From: Oscillospiraceae bacterium
GTDB taxonomy: Bacteria > Bacillota > Clostridia > Oscillospirales > Acutalibacteraceae
Length of the DNA: 64,000 nucleotides
NCBI GenBank assembly: GCA_015066175.1
Contig: SVOW01000006.1
Span: 84,012 to 148,011, forward strand
Direction of reading: 5' to 3'
Part shown: piece by piece, positions 1 through 8,591 of the stretch
How the letters are laid out: each line of letters starts with the position of its first letter
Position numbering within the stretch: position 1 is the stretch's first letter
The notes under the pieces: model-generated
Told to the model about the DNA's origin: nothing
Databases searched by the model: none
The model's input: only the letters and a program-made list of their open reading frames with translations
Translations under genes and position numbers: made by a program

Positions 1-960
1 AATCCATTGTCCGTCATCTCTGCCGTAGTCAAGGTAGAGCATTGAAGCTACTGCGTCAACTCGTAAGCCGTCAATGTGATATTTCTCAAGCCAGAACATT
101 GCGCTTGAAATAAGGAAAGACTGAACTTCGTTTTTGCCGTAGTCAAAAACTCTTGTTCCCCATCCGTAATGTTCGCCTTTTTTAGGGTCTTCATATTCGT
201 AACAGGCAGTGCCGTCAAATTCGTAAAGACCGTGTGCATCTTTCGGGAAATGGGCGGGCACCCAGTCGAGAATAACGCCAAGACCTGCTTTGTGACATTC
301 GTCAACAAGATACATAAAATCTTTTGGCTCACCATAACGTGATGTAGGAGCAAAATATCCTGTTGCCTGATAACCCCATGAGCCGTCAAAGGGATGCTCA
401 TTTACAGGCATAAGTTCAATGTGGGTATATCCCATATCGCTTACATATTCAACAAGCTCTTTTGCAATTTCGCGGTAAGACAAGAAATTGCCGTCTGCGT
501 GTTGCTTCCATGAGCCGAGATTGACTTCGTAAATGTTTACAGGGCTTGTATAAACAGAAGTTTCTTTTCTTTTTTTGAGCCATTTTTCGTCGTGCCATTC
601 GTAGCCTTCAATGTCGTAGACTTTTGTGGCAGTCTGAGGGCGTGTTTCAAAGTGGAAACCGTAGGGGTCACTTTTCATAAGCACTCTGCCGTCAGGAGTG
701 ACGATTCTGTATTTGTAGTTGTCAAAAATGTTCGGCTTGTCAATTTTAACTTCCCACACACCGTTATCGCTCACTTTTTGTAAAGGCAGGCTGTATTCAT
801 CCCACGAATTGAAATCGCCCATAAGATAAACTTCACGTGCTTTCGGTGCCCACACTCTGAAAGCACATCTGCCATCTTCAAAATGGCAACCGAGATATTC
901 GTAGGATTTAGCATTGTTGCCCTGATGGAAAAGATAAAGCGGTACGTTGTTTTCTGTCAT
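1..960 (-). CDS. glgB: 1,4-alpha-glucan branching enzyme, 3' end cut off by the window edge
   Basis: GlgB moves alpha-1,4-glucan segments to alpha-1,6 branch points in cytoplasmic glycogen synthesis. About 320 N-terminal residues are visible. The ATG at 960 follows a GAAAGGAAGG ribosome site. An N-terminal CBM48-like domain shows FRVWAPKA near residue 30 and then GDFNSWD. The GH13 barrel follows with [16 protein letters not shown], and near the window edge [10 protein letters not shown], the stretch that carries the catalytic Asp nucleophile in the family. The C-terminal half lies outside the window, so operon partners downstream cannot be seen. It is divergent from the fucosidase gene. Confidence 0.93.
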   Translation of the reverse strand, partial: MTENNVPLYLFHQGNNAKSYEYLGCHFEDGRCAFRVWAPKAREVYLMGDFNSWDEYSLPLQKVSDNGVWEVKIDKPNIFDNYKYRIVTPDGRVLMKSDPYGFHFETRPQTATKVYDIEGYEWHDEKWLKKRKETSVYTSPVNIYEVNLGSWKQHADGNFLSYREIAKELVEYVSDMGYTHIELMPVNEHPFDGSWGYQATGYFAPTSRYGEPKDFMYLVDECHKAGLGVILDWVPAHFPKDAHGLYEFDGTACYEYEDPKKGEHYGWGTRVFDYGKNEVQSFLISSAMFWLEKYHIDGLRVDAVASMLYLDYGRDDGQWI

Positions 961-1001
961 TTTATCCTTCCTTTCACTTTAATTTACAATTTAACAAATA
1001 T

Positions 1002-1030
1002 ATCATAGCAAAAATGATATGAAAATTCAA
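1002..1030 (-). promoter_or_regulatory. Predicted sigma-A promoter of glgB
   Basis: Read on the minus strand, TTGAAT (1030-1025) and TATGAT (1007-1002) are separated by 17 bases, about 42 bases upstream of the glgB start. This fits a vegetative promoter. The rest of the 249-base divergent gap shows no clear operator. Confidence 0.5.
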
Positions 1031-1150
1031 TAGTTTTTGAACATATTTATCAAAAAATTTGTCCGAGCTCTTACACGCGTTTGTATAGTTTGTTAGAAAG
1101 AATTGTAAAAAATCACATAAACAAGAAAAGTATCGTTTTATGATAAACAC

Positions 1151-1179
1151 TTGATAAAAGGCAGCTTTTCTGTTAATAT
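1151..1179 (+). promoter_or_regulatory. Predicted sigma-A promoter of the GH29 fucosidase gene
   Basis: TTGATA (1151-1156) and TAATAT (1174-1179) are spaced by 17 bases, about 30 bases before the ATG at 1210. A GAGGTG ribosome site precedes the start. Confidence 0.45.
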
Positions 1180-1209
1180 ATTTAAAAATGTAGTATATGA
1201 GGTGTATTT

Positions 1210-2496
1210 ATGAAATATGAAGCAAATTGGGAATCAATAACTTCAAGACCTGTTCCGCAATGGTTTCAGGATGCAAAATTCGGTATTTTTATCCATTGGG
1301 GACTTTATTCTGTGCCTGCTTTCTGCTCAAGAACAGATTATGCGGAATGGTACGGACATCAGATTTCCACAGGTTGGGAACCCAGTACATCTTTTCACAA
1401 AAAAACATATGGTGAAAATTTTAAATATGAAGATTTCGTAAAAGATTTCAAGGCTGAACTTTTCAATGCTGATGAATGGGCTGATTTATTTCAGCGTTCA
1501 GGTGCAAAATATATCAACCTCGTTTCAAAACATCACGACGGTTTCTGTCTTTTCAAAAGCGAATATGCATGGAACTGGAACAGTGTTGATGTAGGCCCGC
1601 ACAGAGATTTTTGTCAGGAACTTAAAGATGCGCTTGATAAAACTGATGTTAAATTCGGAGTTTATCACTCTGTTTACGAATGGTTCAATCCTATTTATTT
1701 GCGTAATCCTGAGGAATATGCTGTAAAACATCTTATTCCCATGCTTAAAGAACTTGTTGAAAAATATAAACCTGCAACACTTTTCACAGACGGTGAATGG
1801 GACCAGACAAGCGATGTATGGCATTCAACAGAGTTTTTACAGTGGCTTTATAACGAAAGTTCAGTGAAAGATATTATTGTTCCAAATGACCGTTGGGGTA
1901 AAGAAACAAGAGGCCGTCAGGGCGGTAACTTCACAACGGAATATGGTTTCATTGAAGCAGGCAGAAAAATTGAAGATGCTGATTGCGACAGATATTTTGA
2001 AGAATGCCGTGGTATCGGACATTCATTCGGCTTCAACAGAGTTGAACAGCTTGAAGATTATCTTACAGGTGAAGAACTTATCACAACTCTTGTTGACCTT
2101 GTAAGTAAGGGCGGCAACTTCCTTCTCAATGTTGGTCCTGCAGCAGACGGCACAATTCCCGTTATTATGCAGGAAAGGCTTCTTGAAATCGGCGATTGGC
2201 TTAAAATCAACGGCAAAGGAATTTATGCAAGCCGTAAACTGAAGTTCAGCAAGCAGGAAAATGTATGGTACACAACAAAAGATGATTCGGATTTTGTGTT
2301 TATCAAAAAATATCCTTTCGGCGAAATAGTGCTTGAAGATTATGATTATTCGCAGGATAAGAAAGTAACACTTCTCGGCAACGAAGATTTAGAAATCAGA
2401 ACGGAAAATGCAGACGGCAGAATGAAACTTGTTTTCCCTGTAGTTAACCCTGAAACAATCAAGTCAAAACATATCTGGGCGTTTGAGATCAGATAA
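1210..2496 (+). CDS. Alpha-L-fucosidase, GH29 family, cytoplasmic
   Basis: GH29 enzymes release alpha-linked L-fucose with retention. The 428-residue protein opens with the family hallmarks WFQDAKFGIFIHWGLYSVP and a KHHDGFCLF segment. The family nucleophile is best placed at Asp194 in the motif FTDGEWD. There is no signal peptide, so it should act on imported fucosylated oligosaccharides. It is a single-gene unit with its own promoter and terminator. Length and domain content suggest the catalytic barrel plus a short beta-rich C-terminal domain. Substrate linkage cannot be read from sequence. Nearby glycan genes (GPH symporter, GH98-like protein) make host-glycan scavenging a reasonable inference. 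Confidence 0.9.
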   Translation: MKYEANWESITSRPVPQWFQDAKFGIFIHWGLYSVPAFCSRTDYAEWYGHQISTGWEPSTSFHKKTYGENFKYEDFVKDFKAELFNADEWADLFQRSGAKYINLVSKHHDGFCLFKSEYAWNWNSVDVGPHRDFCQELKDALDKTDVKFGVYHSVYEWFNPIYLRNPEEYAVKHLIPMLKELVEKYKPATLFTDGEWDQTSDVWHSTEFLQWLYNESSVKDIIVPNDRWGKETRGRQGGNFTTEYGFIEAGRKIEDADCDRYFEECRGIGHSFGFNRVEQLEDYLTGEELITTLVDLVSKGGNFLLNVGPAADGTIPVIMQERLLEIGDWLKINGKGIYASRKLKFSKQENVWYTTKDDSDFVFIKKYPFGEIVLEDYDYSQDKKVTLLGNEDLEIRTENADGRMKLVFPVVNPETIKSKHIWAFEIR

Positions 2497-2503
2497 TTTC
2501 ATC

Positions 2504-2550
2504 AATAATCTCCGCAGACACTCGGCGTTGCCTTGCGGAGATTATTTTAT
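2504..2550 (+). terminator. Intrinsic terminator after the fucosidase gene
   Basis: A 13-bp perfect stem (2504-2516 with 2534-2546) ends in a TTAT tract just after the fucosidase stop codon. The U tract is short, but the stem is strong. Confidence 0.7.
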
Positions 2551-2571
2551 GTGTTGCTTTTAAAAATACAG

Positions 2572-2600
2572 TTGACATTTTCATAGTAATAAAGTATAAT
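2572..2600 (+). promoter_or_regulatory. Strong sigma-A promoter for the leader and transporter gene
   Basis: Consensus TTGACA (2572-2577) and TATAAT (2595-2600) with an ideal 17-base spacer. Transcription should start near 2607, leaving about 160 bases of untranslated leader before the coding start at 2771. Confidence 0.85.
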
Positions 2601-2606
2601 CGTTTT

Positions 2607-2729
2607 GCAGTTTATAAATGGTGGAGTCTGTCATAAAATGCAATAGCATTTTATTTATGAATTGTTTTTCGTCAGAGTCAATATGACTGTGCGAATTTTC
2701 AGACAGAACTCTTTATGAGTTCTTTTTTT
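2607..2729 (+). promoter_or_regulatory. Riboswitch-like leader with mutually exclusive antiterminator and terminator
   Basis: The leader folds as a closing stem P1 (2624-2632 with 2702-2711, 9 bp and one bulged A) around a long hairpin (2633-2641 with 2646-2654) and a short hairpin (2676-2680 with 2684-2688). The 3' strand of P1 overlaps the 5' arm of a perfect intrinsic terminator (2705-2711 with 2717-2723, then seven U). The two folds cannot coexist, so stabilising P1 would permit read-through: an ON switch. The downstream gene is an ion-transporter type. I could not match it with certainty to a named class. Sodium or other monovalent-ion riboswitches, which sit before such transporters, are the first to test. 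Confidence 0.65.
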
Positions 2730-2770
2730 ATGCCTTTTACTGCTAAAACACTATTAAGGAGTTGTATCAG

Positions 2771-4144
2771 ATGAGTCCTATTACAATTACGGCTCTTGCT
2801 ATCTTTGCAGTAACTTACATACTGATGATGGCACTTCAGAAAATCCGTCCATATGTAACAATTGGTTCGGCAATTATTTTTGTTATTCTCGGAACGATTG
2901 CTTCAATGAACCCTGCTATTTTCGGCGAAGGCTTCTTTGCTCTGGGTGACAGTACCTTTGCTTACAGTGCAATGGATGCTCTGAAAGAAATCGACTGGAA
3001 CGTTATTATGATGATTGCAGGTACAATGGGTACAGTTTACCTGTTTATTGAATCGAAAATGCCTCAGCTCATGTCTGACGTGCTTATTTCAAAAATGCCG
3101 AACATGAAGTGGATTGTGGTAGCACTTTCTCTTTTTGCAGGTATCGTTTCGGCATTCGTTGACAATGTGGCAACAGTGCTTATGATTGCTCCCGTTGCTC
3201 TTGCTTTCTGCAAAAAGATGAATATTTCACCTGTTCCCTCAATTATTTGTATTGCAGTTTCTTCAAATCTTCAGGGTGCAGCAACCCTTGTTGGCGACAC
3301 AACTTCAATTCTTCTTGCAAAAGCAGCAGGCCTTGATTTTTCCGATTTCTTTGTGCATGACGGACATGTAGGTATGTTCTGGGTTGTTCAGGTAGGTGCA
3401 GTTGCAAGTGCACTTATCATCTGGTTTATGTTCAGAAAAGAAAAAGACAAAATCAGGTTTGATAACAGAACAATTGTTGAAGATAAATTCCCCACATTTC
3501 TTCTCGTAGGCACAGTTCTTGCTCTTATTGCTGTTTCATTTATTCCTTATAAAGACACAGCAGCACCCGGTCAGTTCTACAAACCTGACATCACAAACGG
3601 CATTATCTGTATTGCCTTTTTCCTTGTTGGTGTTATCAGAGAGCTTTTTATCAAGAAAAACAAAGAAATTGTTAAGGGTGCATTCAAAGATATTGACTAT
3701 TATACAATTGCACTTCTCACAGGCCTTTTTGTTGTAATCGGCGGTATCAAGAATGCAGGTGTTATTGATGTTATCGGTGATGCCATTGCAAAACTTGGTT
3801 CAGGCAACCCCTTTGTTGTTTACACTATTATTGTGTGGATGAGTGTTATTCTTTCAGCGTTTATCGATAACATTCCCTACACAGCAACAATGCTTTCAAT
3901 TGTCCCCGTTATTGCTACAAGCGCAGATATGAATCCTATGCTTCTTTATTACGGACTTCTTTGCGGCGCAACTCTCGGCGGAAACCTTACTCCCATCGGT
4001 GCCAGCGCAAACATTGCAGGTATCGGTATATTGAGAAAAGAAGGCTATGAAGTAAAATCCACAACGTTTATGAAATACGGTGTGCCCTTCACTCTTGCAG
4101 CAGTAATTACAGGTTACATTCTCATCTGGTTTATCTGGAAATAA
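2771..4144 (+). CDS. Ion-transporter superfamily permease (ArsB/NhaD/SLC13-like)
   Basis: A 457-residue polytopic membrane protein of the ion transporter (IT) superfamily, which includes ArsB, NhaD-type Na+/H+ antiporters, CitMHS and SLC13 carriers. Two homologous halves are visible: SAFVDNVATVLMIAP in the first and SAFIDNIPYTATMLSIVP in the second, plus GATLGGNLTPIGASANI, all typical of the PF03600 fold. The ATG at 2771 is chosen because an AAGGAG site (2756-2761) lies 9 bases upstream; an in-frame TTG at 2762 abuts that site and is unlikely. Substrate is not determined; a cation/proton antiporter or organic anion carrier are both possible. Expression is probably controlled by the leader RNA directly upstream. 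Confidence 0.82.
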   Translation: MSPITITALAIFAVTYILMMALQKIRPYVTIGSAIIFVILGTIASMNPAIFGEGFFALGDSTFAYSAMDALKEIDWNVIMMIAGTMGTVYLFIESKMPQLMSDVLISKMPNMKWIVVALSLFAGIVSAFVDNVATVLMIAPVALAFCKKMNISPVPSIICIAVSSNLQGAATLVGDTTSILLAKAAGLDFSDFFVHDGHVGMFWVVQVGAVASALIIWFMFRKEKDKIRFDNRTIVEDKFPTFLLVGTVLALIAVSFIPYKDTAAPGQFYKPDITNGIICIAFFLVGVIRELFIKKNKEIVKGAFKDIDYYTIALLTGLFVVIGGIKNAGVIDVIGDAIAKLGSGNPFVVYTIIVWMSVILSAFIDNIPYTATMLSIVPVIATSADMNPMLLYYGLLCGATLGGNLTPIGASANIAGIGILRKEGYEVKSTTFMKYGVPFTLAAVITGYILIWFIWK

Positions 4145-4166
4145 AATTTTATTAAATGAAAAAAAT

Positions 4167-4218
4167 AAGCAATCCTGATTGTATTATTATTGAAAACAAT
4201 CATTGGGTTGCTTTTTTT
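4167..4218 (+). terminator. Intrinsic terminator after the transporter gene
   Basis: Outer stem 4167-4175 with 4205-4213, an inner GATTG/CAATC stem, then a run of T. It separates the transporter from the MATE gene. Confidence 0.75.
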
Positions 4219-4276
4219 ATTGCATATTAAAATCATTTATGTTACAATTTTAATTAGTGCTATAGGGGGTGAAACA

Positions 4277-5617
4277 GTGTTTGTAAAAGATAAAAATTTC
4301 TATCGGTCTTTATTTACAATGACATTTACTATTGCCCTGCAGAATGTTATTGTTTTTGGTGTTAACCTTGCCGACAGCCTTATGCTTGGCAGATTTTCTG
4401 AAGAAGCTCTTGCAGGTGTGGCTCTTGTTAATCAGATTCAGTTTTTGCTGCAGATGATTATTATAGGAGTCGGAGCAGGCACACTTATTTTTTCTTCCCG
4501 TGCATGGGGCAGCAGAGATATGGACACAGTCAGAAAAATTGCAAACATCGCAATGAAAACTGCAGTGGTTTTGTCTTTTGTGATTTTTATACCTGTTTTC
4601 TTTTTCCCACAGCAGGTTTTGTCGCTTCTTTCAAATGAAGGGGCAGTTGTGGCAGAAGGTGTGAAATATCTTAAAATTATCTGCTTTACATATCCTGTTT
4701 TTGCAATTACAAACACATTGCTTTCAACCCTCAGAAGTGTGGAAACCGTGCGTATAGGCTTTTATGTTTCACTTTCAACTCTTATAATAAATGTTTGCCT
4801 GAATTATCTTCTGATTTTCGGTAATTTCGGTTTACCTCGTCTTGGCGCAGAAGGTGCAGCAATTGCAACAATGGTTGCAAGAGCAGTTGAATTGATAATT
4901 GTAAGCCTGTATGTTAAATTCAAAGATGAAAAAATCAGATTAAAATTGTCTGATTACGGAAAAATTGATAAAGAACTTTTCAGAGCTTATCTGAAAAAAG
5001 GCACACCGGTTTTGGCATCAAACACAATGTGGGGTCTTGCAATGGCAATACAAACTGCAATTCTTGGTCATCTCGGACAAGCTACAATCACTGCAGGAAG
5101 TATCGCCTCAACTGTTTTTCAGATAATTTCTGTTGTTGTTTACGGCTGTGCAAATGCATCAAGCGTGGTTGTAAGCAAAATGATTGGTGAAAACAAGGCA
5201 GAAAAATGCAAGCCCTATATTAAAACATTGCAGATAATTTATGTTTTAACAGGACTTGCTACGGGAATTTTTCTTTTTTTAATTAAAAACATTATTCTTT
5301 CTTTTTATGATATTTCTCCCGAAGCAGAAAAACTCGCTTCAAGATTTTTGTTGATTCTCTGCTTTACAGTTATCGGCACTGCTTATCAGATGTCGTGCCT
5401 TACGGGAATTGTTGTATCAGGCGGAGATACTACATTTATAATGAAAAACGATTTTATTTTTATGTGGCTGATTGTTCTGCCTGTGTCAGCACTGTTTGCC
5501 TTTGTGCTGAAACTGCCACCTGAATTTGTTTTTGTTGCGCTCAAGGCAGACCAGGTTTTAAAATGCCCCGTTGCATTCATAAAAACCAACAGTTATAAAT
5601 GGATTAAAAAACTTTAA
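4277..5617 (+). CDS. MATE family efflux transporter
   Basis: MATE proteins export drugs or other organic compounds by cation antiport through twelve membrane helices. The 446-residue protein shows the two-fold MATE pattern, with NVIVFGVNLADSLMLGRFSEEALAGV near the N-terminus (quoted in part: ADSLMLGRFSEEAL) and a matching second half. The start is GTG at 4277 after a GGGGGTG ribosome site; the open frame reaches further upstream, but that part lies in the preceding terminator. The stop overlaps by four bases the stop of the convergent birA gene. Its natural substrate is unknown. Confidence 0.87.
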   Translation: MFVKDKNFYRSLFTMTFTIALQNVIVFGVNLADSLMLGRFSEEALAGVALVNQIQFLLQMIIIGVGAGTLIFSSRAWGSRDMDTVRKIANIAMKTAVVLSFVIFIPVFFFPQQVLSLLSNEGAVVAEGVKYLKIICFTYPVFAITNTLLSTLRSVETVRIGFYVSLSTLIINVCLNYLLIFGNFGLPRLGAEGAAIATMVARAVELIIVSLYVKFKDEKIRLKLSDYGKIDKELFRAYLKKGTPVLASNTMWGLAMAIQTAILGHLGQATITAGSIASTVFQIISVVVYGCANASSVVVSKMIGENKAEKCKPYIKTLQIIYVLTGLATGIFLFLIKNIILSFYDISPEAEKLASRFLLILCFTVIGTAYQMSCLTGIVVSGGDTTFIMKNDFIFMWLIVLPVSALFAFVLKLPPEFVFVALKADQVLKCPVAFIKTNSYKWIKKL

Positions 5618-6330
5618 AACAATTCAACTTCACCGTTGTGGATAACTTTTTCTTTGCCATCATCGTGCACAACAAGTCCGCCGTCAGGTGAAATATCAAC
5701 AGCGAAATATTCTTTGTTTTCGCTTTTAACAAAAACTTTTTTGTTAAGCATGCAAGAGCGGAGTTTTATTTTTTCAACAATTTCTTCTTCGCTCATAATT
5801 TTTTCAATAAAAATTTCATCAAGCTTTTCAACTAAACTTTCAATAATTTCTTTTTTATTGAAAACTTTTCCTGTTTCAATTTTCAGGGACGTTGCAATAT
5901 CTTTTATTTCATCAGGAAATTTTTCATTTGTAACGTTGATTCCGATGCCGATTAAAGCAAACCTGATTTCTGTTTTTTCGGTGATAAGCTTCGTGAGAAT
6001 TCCGCAGACTTTTTTTGAAGAAATAATTATATCATTGGGCCATTTTATATTGGTGTTTACTTTGCACAGATTTTCAAGCACTTCTGCTACGGCAAGCCCT
6101 GCAGAAGAAGTGATAAGATTGAGAGTTTTTACATTTTTCACGTCCAATATATAGGTCATGTAAATTCCGTCATTCTGTGGAGAGAAAAATTTTCTTCCCA
6201 TTCTGCCTGAGCCCTGAAACTGGCTTTCCGCCACAACTGCAGTGGGCAGATTTTCTGAATTGCGGCAAAGGTCTGCAGCGAAAATATTTGTTGAGTCAAC
6301 TTCGTTTAAATAAATAATTTTATTATCCAT
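5614..6330 (-). CDS. birA: Biotin-[acetyl-CoA-carboxylase] ligase, monofunctional
   Basis: BirA activates biotin with ATP and attaches it to the lysine of biotin carrier domains. The 238-residue protein has the ligase signature near the N-terminus (EVDSTN, then QGSGRMGRKFFSP) and KWPNDI, plus a small C-terminal domain. It lacks the N-terminal helix-turn-helix found in repressor-type BirA, so it should not itself bind the biotin operator. ATG at 6330 is preferred because GGTGAT lies just upstream; an in-frame GTG at 6339 sits inside that site. It is convergent with the MATE gene and divergent from the DUF2079 gene. Confidence 0.9.
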   Translation of the reverse strand: MDNKIIYLNEVDSTNIFAADLCRNSENLPTAVVAESQFQGSGRMGRKFFSPQNDGIYMTYILDVKNVKTLNLITSSAGLAVAEVLENLCKVNTNIKWPNDIIISSKKVCGILTKLITEKTEIRFALIGIGINVTNEKFPDEIKDIATSLKIETGKVFNKKEIIESLVEKLDEIFIEKIMSEEEIVEKIKLRSCMLNKKVFVKSENKEYFAVDISPDGGLVVHDDGKEKVIHNGEVELF

Positions 6331-6392
6331 TTTTATCACCGGATTAATTTTATCATATTATATAATTTTTATCAATGAAAAGGAGGAATAAG

Positions 6393-8156
6393 ATGATTAA
6401 GAAAATAACAAATTTTTTCGATAAAAACACACGTGAAGATTTCTTTATCAGACTTTTTTCTGCATGGAGTATAATGGGCATTATCAATTATTTCAAAAAT
6501 CCTGTTCATGTTGAAAAAATTGAATCTGTTATAAGCACAGATTTGTTTACGTCAGTTTTATATTTTCTTATTGCTTATATTCTCATTACAGCAGCTTCAC
6601 TTGCTTTGAAGAAATTTGATACTGATGGTTGGATTTTTGCTGTTTCTACCCTTTCTTATTTAACAATAGTTTCTACTTTCAGCGCAAATCAGTATTATTG
6701 CCTTGCGTTGATTTTCGCAGCGATGCTTTCGGTAGTGTATTGCGTAAAACGTTTTACAGCAAAGAAAAATGTTATAGAGCCGGGGAAACGTTTCACAGCA
6801 GCAATGTCAGTTACCGTTGCCGTTATTGCAACTTTTATTATCGGACTTATAGGAGTGAGCCGTTACCTTTGCTTTTCTACACCAAACTTTGATTTTGGCA
6901 TTTTCTCGCAGATGTTTTATTATATGAAAACACAGTTTGTGCCGCTTACTACCTGCGAAAGACAAAAACTTCTTTCTCACTTTGCGGTGCACCTTTCGCC
7001 TGTGTATTACCTTTTGTTGCCTGTTTATTTTATTTTCCCGTCACCGATTACTTTGCAGGTTTCACAGGCTGTAATTTTAGGCAGTGCACTTATTCCGTTA
7101 TTTCTTATTGCACGCCACTACAAGCTTTCAAACAAATGCACAATTCTTCTTATGGTTGCAGCATCGTTTTATCCTGCTATGGCAGGGGGCACTATGTATG
7201 ACATCCACGAAAACGCATTTCTCCTGCCGCTTATTTTGTGGACACTTTATTTCGCAGAAAAAAACAAAAACATACCTATGTATATTTTTGTGGCACTTAC
7301 ATTTTCAGTTAAAGAAGATGCTGCAATCTATATAGCTTTCATTGCCCTTTATTTTATTCTTTCAGGCAGAAAGAAACTTCACGGCACAGTAATGCTGTTG
7401 TCATCAATCGGTTATTTCTCTTTTGCTGTTGCATTTTTGAAAAAATTCGGCGAAGGTGCAATGACAGGCAGGTTTGATAATTTCATTACTGATGAGAGCT
7501 TAGGTCTTGTGGATGTGATTATAACAATTTTCAAAAATCCTGCTTATTTTGTTTCTCAGTGTATGTCGGCGGAAAAACTTCTTTTTGTGTTGTTTATGTT
7601 TCTTCCGTTGGGATTTTCTCCGTTGCTTTCAAAGAAATGGTCGCAGTTTATATTGATAGGACCTTTGGTGCTTATAAATCTTATGTCAGATTATCAGTAT
7701 CAGCATTCAATTTATTTCCAGTATGTTTACGGAACAATGGCTGTGCTGTTTTATCTTGCTGTTATCAATATTGCACAAGCACCACAGAATATCAAAAAAT
7801 ATATTTCTCCCATGGCGGCTGTTTTCTCGGTGATTATGTTTGCCTTTTCAGTTTCGCCAAAGTTCAATTATGTTGAACGTCTTGAAGTAAACAAACAAGA
7901 TTATGTGAGAATCAGAGAAGCCCTTGATACTATTGAAGATGACGCGTCTGTTCTTTCAACCACATTCTATATTCCCTACCTTTCACAACGAGATGAAATA
8001 TATGAAATTGAATATGCTATGGAAGAAACCGATTACATTGTAATCGACACAAGATTTGACAGTGCACATGAACAACGGCTTAAAATTGATATGAGCAAAT
8101 ATAAACTTGTTGTTTGCGAGGAAAATTTAGTAGAAATTTATGCAAAAATCAAATAA
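6393..8156 (+). CDS. DUF2079 family polytopic membrane protein
   Basis: A 587-residue protein with about a dozen hydrophobic segments. The region around residues 170-300 has the DUF2079 features NFDFGIFSQMFY, LLSHFAVHLSPVYYLLLP and MYDIHENAFLLPL, with conserved His and Asp residues facing outward in this GT-C-like family. Members resemble membrane glycosyltransferases that use lipid-linked sugars, but no activity has been assigned. The C-terminal 80 residues are soluble. Start ATG 6393 follows AAAGGAGGA; an ATG at 6375 lies upstream of that site and is discounted. It ends in a strong terminator. Confidence 0.78.
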   Translation: MIKKITNFFDKNTREDFFIRLFSAWSIMGIINYFKNPVHVEKIESVISTDLFTSVLYFLIAYILITAASLALKKFDTDGWIFAVSTLSYLTIVSTFSANQYYCLALIFAAMLSVVYCVKRFTAKKNVIEPGKRFTAAMSVTVAVIATFIIGLIGVSRYLCFSTPNFDFGIFSQMFYYMKTQFVPLTTCERQKLLSHFAVHLSPVYYLLLPVYFIFPSPITLQVSQAVILGSALIPLFLIARHYKLSNKCTILLMVAASFYPAMAGGTMYDIHENAFLLPLILWTLYFAEKNKNIPMYIFVALTFSVKEDAAIYIAFIALYFILSGRKKLHGTVMLLSSIGYFSFAVAFLKKFGEGAMTGRFDNFITDESLGLVDVIITIFKNPAYFVSQCMSAEKLLFVLFMFLPLGFSPLLSKKWSQFILIGPLVLINLMSDYQYQHSIYFQYVYGTMAVLFYLAVINIAQAPQNIKKYISPMAAVFSVIMFAFSVSPKFNYVERLEVNKQDYVRIREALDTIEDDASVLSTTFYIPYLSQRDEIYEIEYAMEETDYIVIDTRFDSAHEQRLKIDMSKYKLVVCEENLVEIYAKIK

Positions 8157-8166
8157 TAAAAATTAC

Positions 8167-8200
8167 ATCACCGGGCAAAATAATCCCGGTGATTTTTTTT
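8167..8200 (+). terminator. Intrinsic terminator of the DUF2079 gene, overlapping the next start
   Basis: Perfect 9-bp stem (8167-8175 with 8185-8193) followed by an unbroken run of T to 8199. The apparent TTG start codon of the next gene is at 8199, and the 3' arm contains the GGTGA that would be its ribosome site. Confidence 0.85.
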
Positions 8201-8591
8201 GAAAAAATACAAAGAATTTTTAATTGTTTTTTCAGTTGGTGCCGTAATTTACAGCCTGATTGAAATTCTCTTCAGAGGTTTTACTCATTGGACAATGACT
8301 ATCACGGGAGGTGTGGCTTTCCTGCTGATACACATTTCAAATTTCAGATTAAAAACAAAAAACCTGTTTTTAAAATGTCTTACAGGATGTGCAATAATAA
8401 CGGTTCTTGAATTTATTGTGGGGCTTATTGTAAACAGAAAATTTCAGCTTAACGTGTGGGATTATTCGGGGCAGAAATTCAATCTTTTAGGTCAGATTTG
8501 CCCTGCTTTTTCTGCAGCATGGTTTATGATTTCACTGCCTGCAATTTATCTGAGCAGACTGATAAAATCTTTTTTTACAAAGAAGAGCTGA
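8199..8591 (+). CDS. Small membrane protein, CmpB-like (putative ABC-transporter type IV family)
   Basis: A 130-residue protein with four hydrophobic segments. The pattern SLIEILFRGFTHWTM near residue 20, then GG and a later VWDYSGQKFNLLGQICP, fits the PF06541 family (CmpB), a group of small clostridial membrane proteins without a proven role. TTG at 8199 is the only start that keeps the conserved N-terminus, since an in-frame stop lies just upstream. It falls in the U tract of the preceding terminator, with GGTGA seven bases before it. The last 17 bases overlap the convergent lipoprotein gene. Confidence 0.72.
   Translation: MKKYKEFLIVFSVGAVIYSLIEILFRGFTHWTMTITGGVAFLLIHISNFRLKTKNLFLKCLTGCAIITVLEFIVGLIVNRKFQLNVWDYSGQKFNLLGQICPAFSAAWFMISLPAIYLSRLIKSFFTKKS

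Noticed and set aside
2607..2729. Firm assignment of the leader to the sodium riboswitch class
   Set aside because: I cannot recall the consensus well enough to confirm key bases; only the fold logic is claimed.
4190..4276. N-terminal extension of the MATE protein
   Set aside because: The extra 29 codons lie in the preceding terminator and have no ribosome site.
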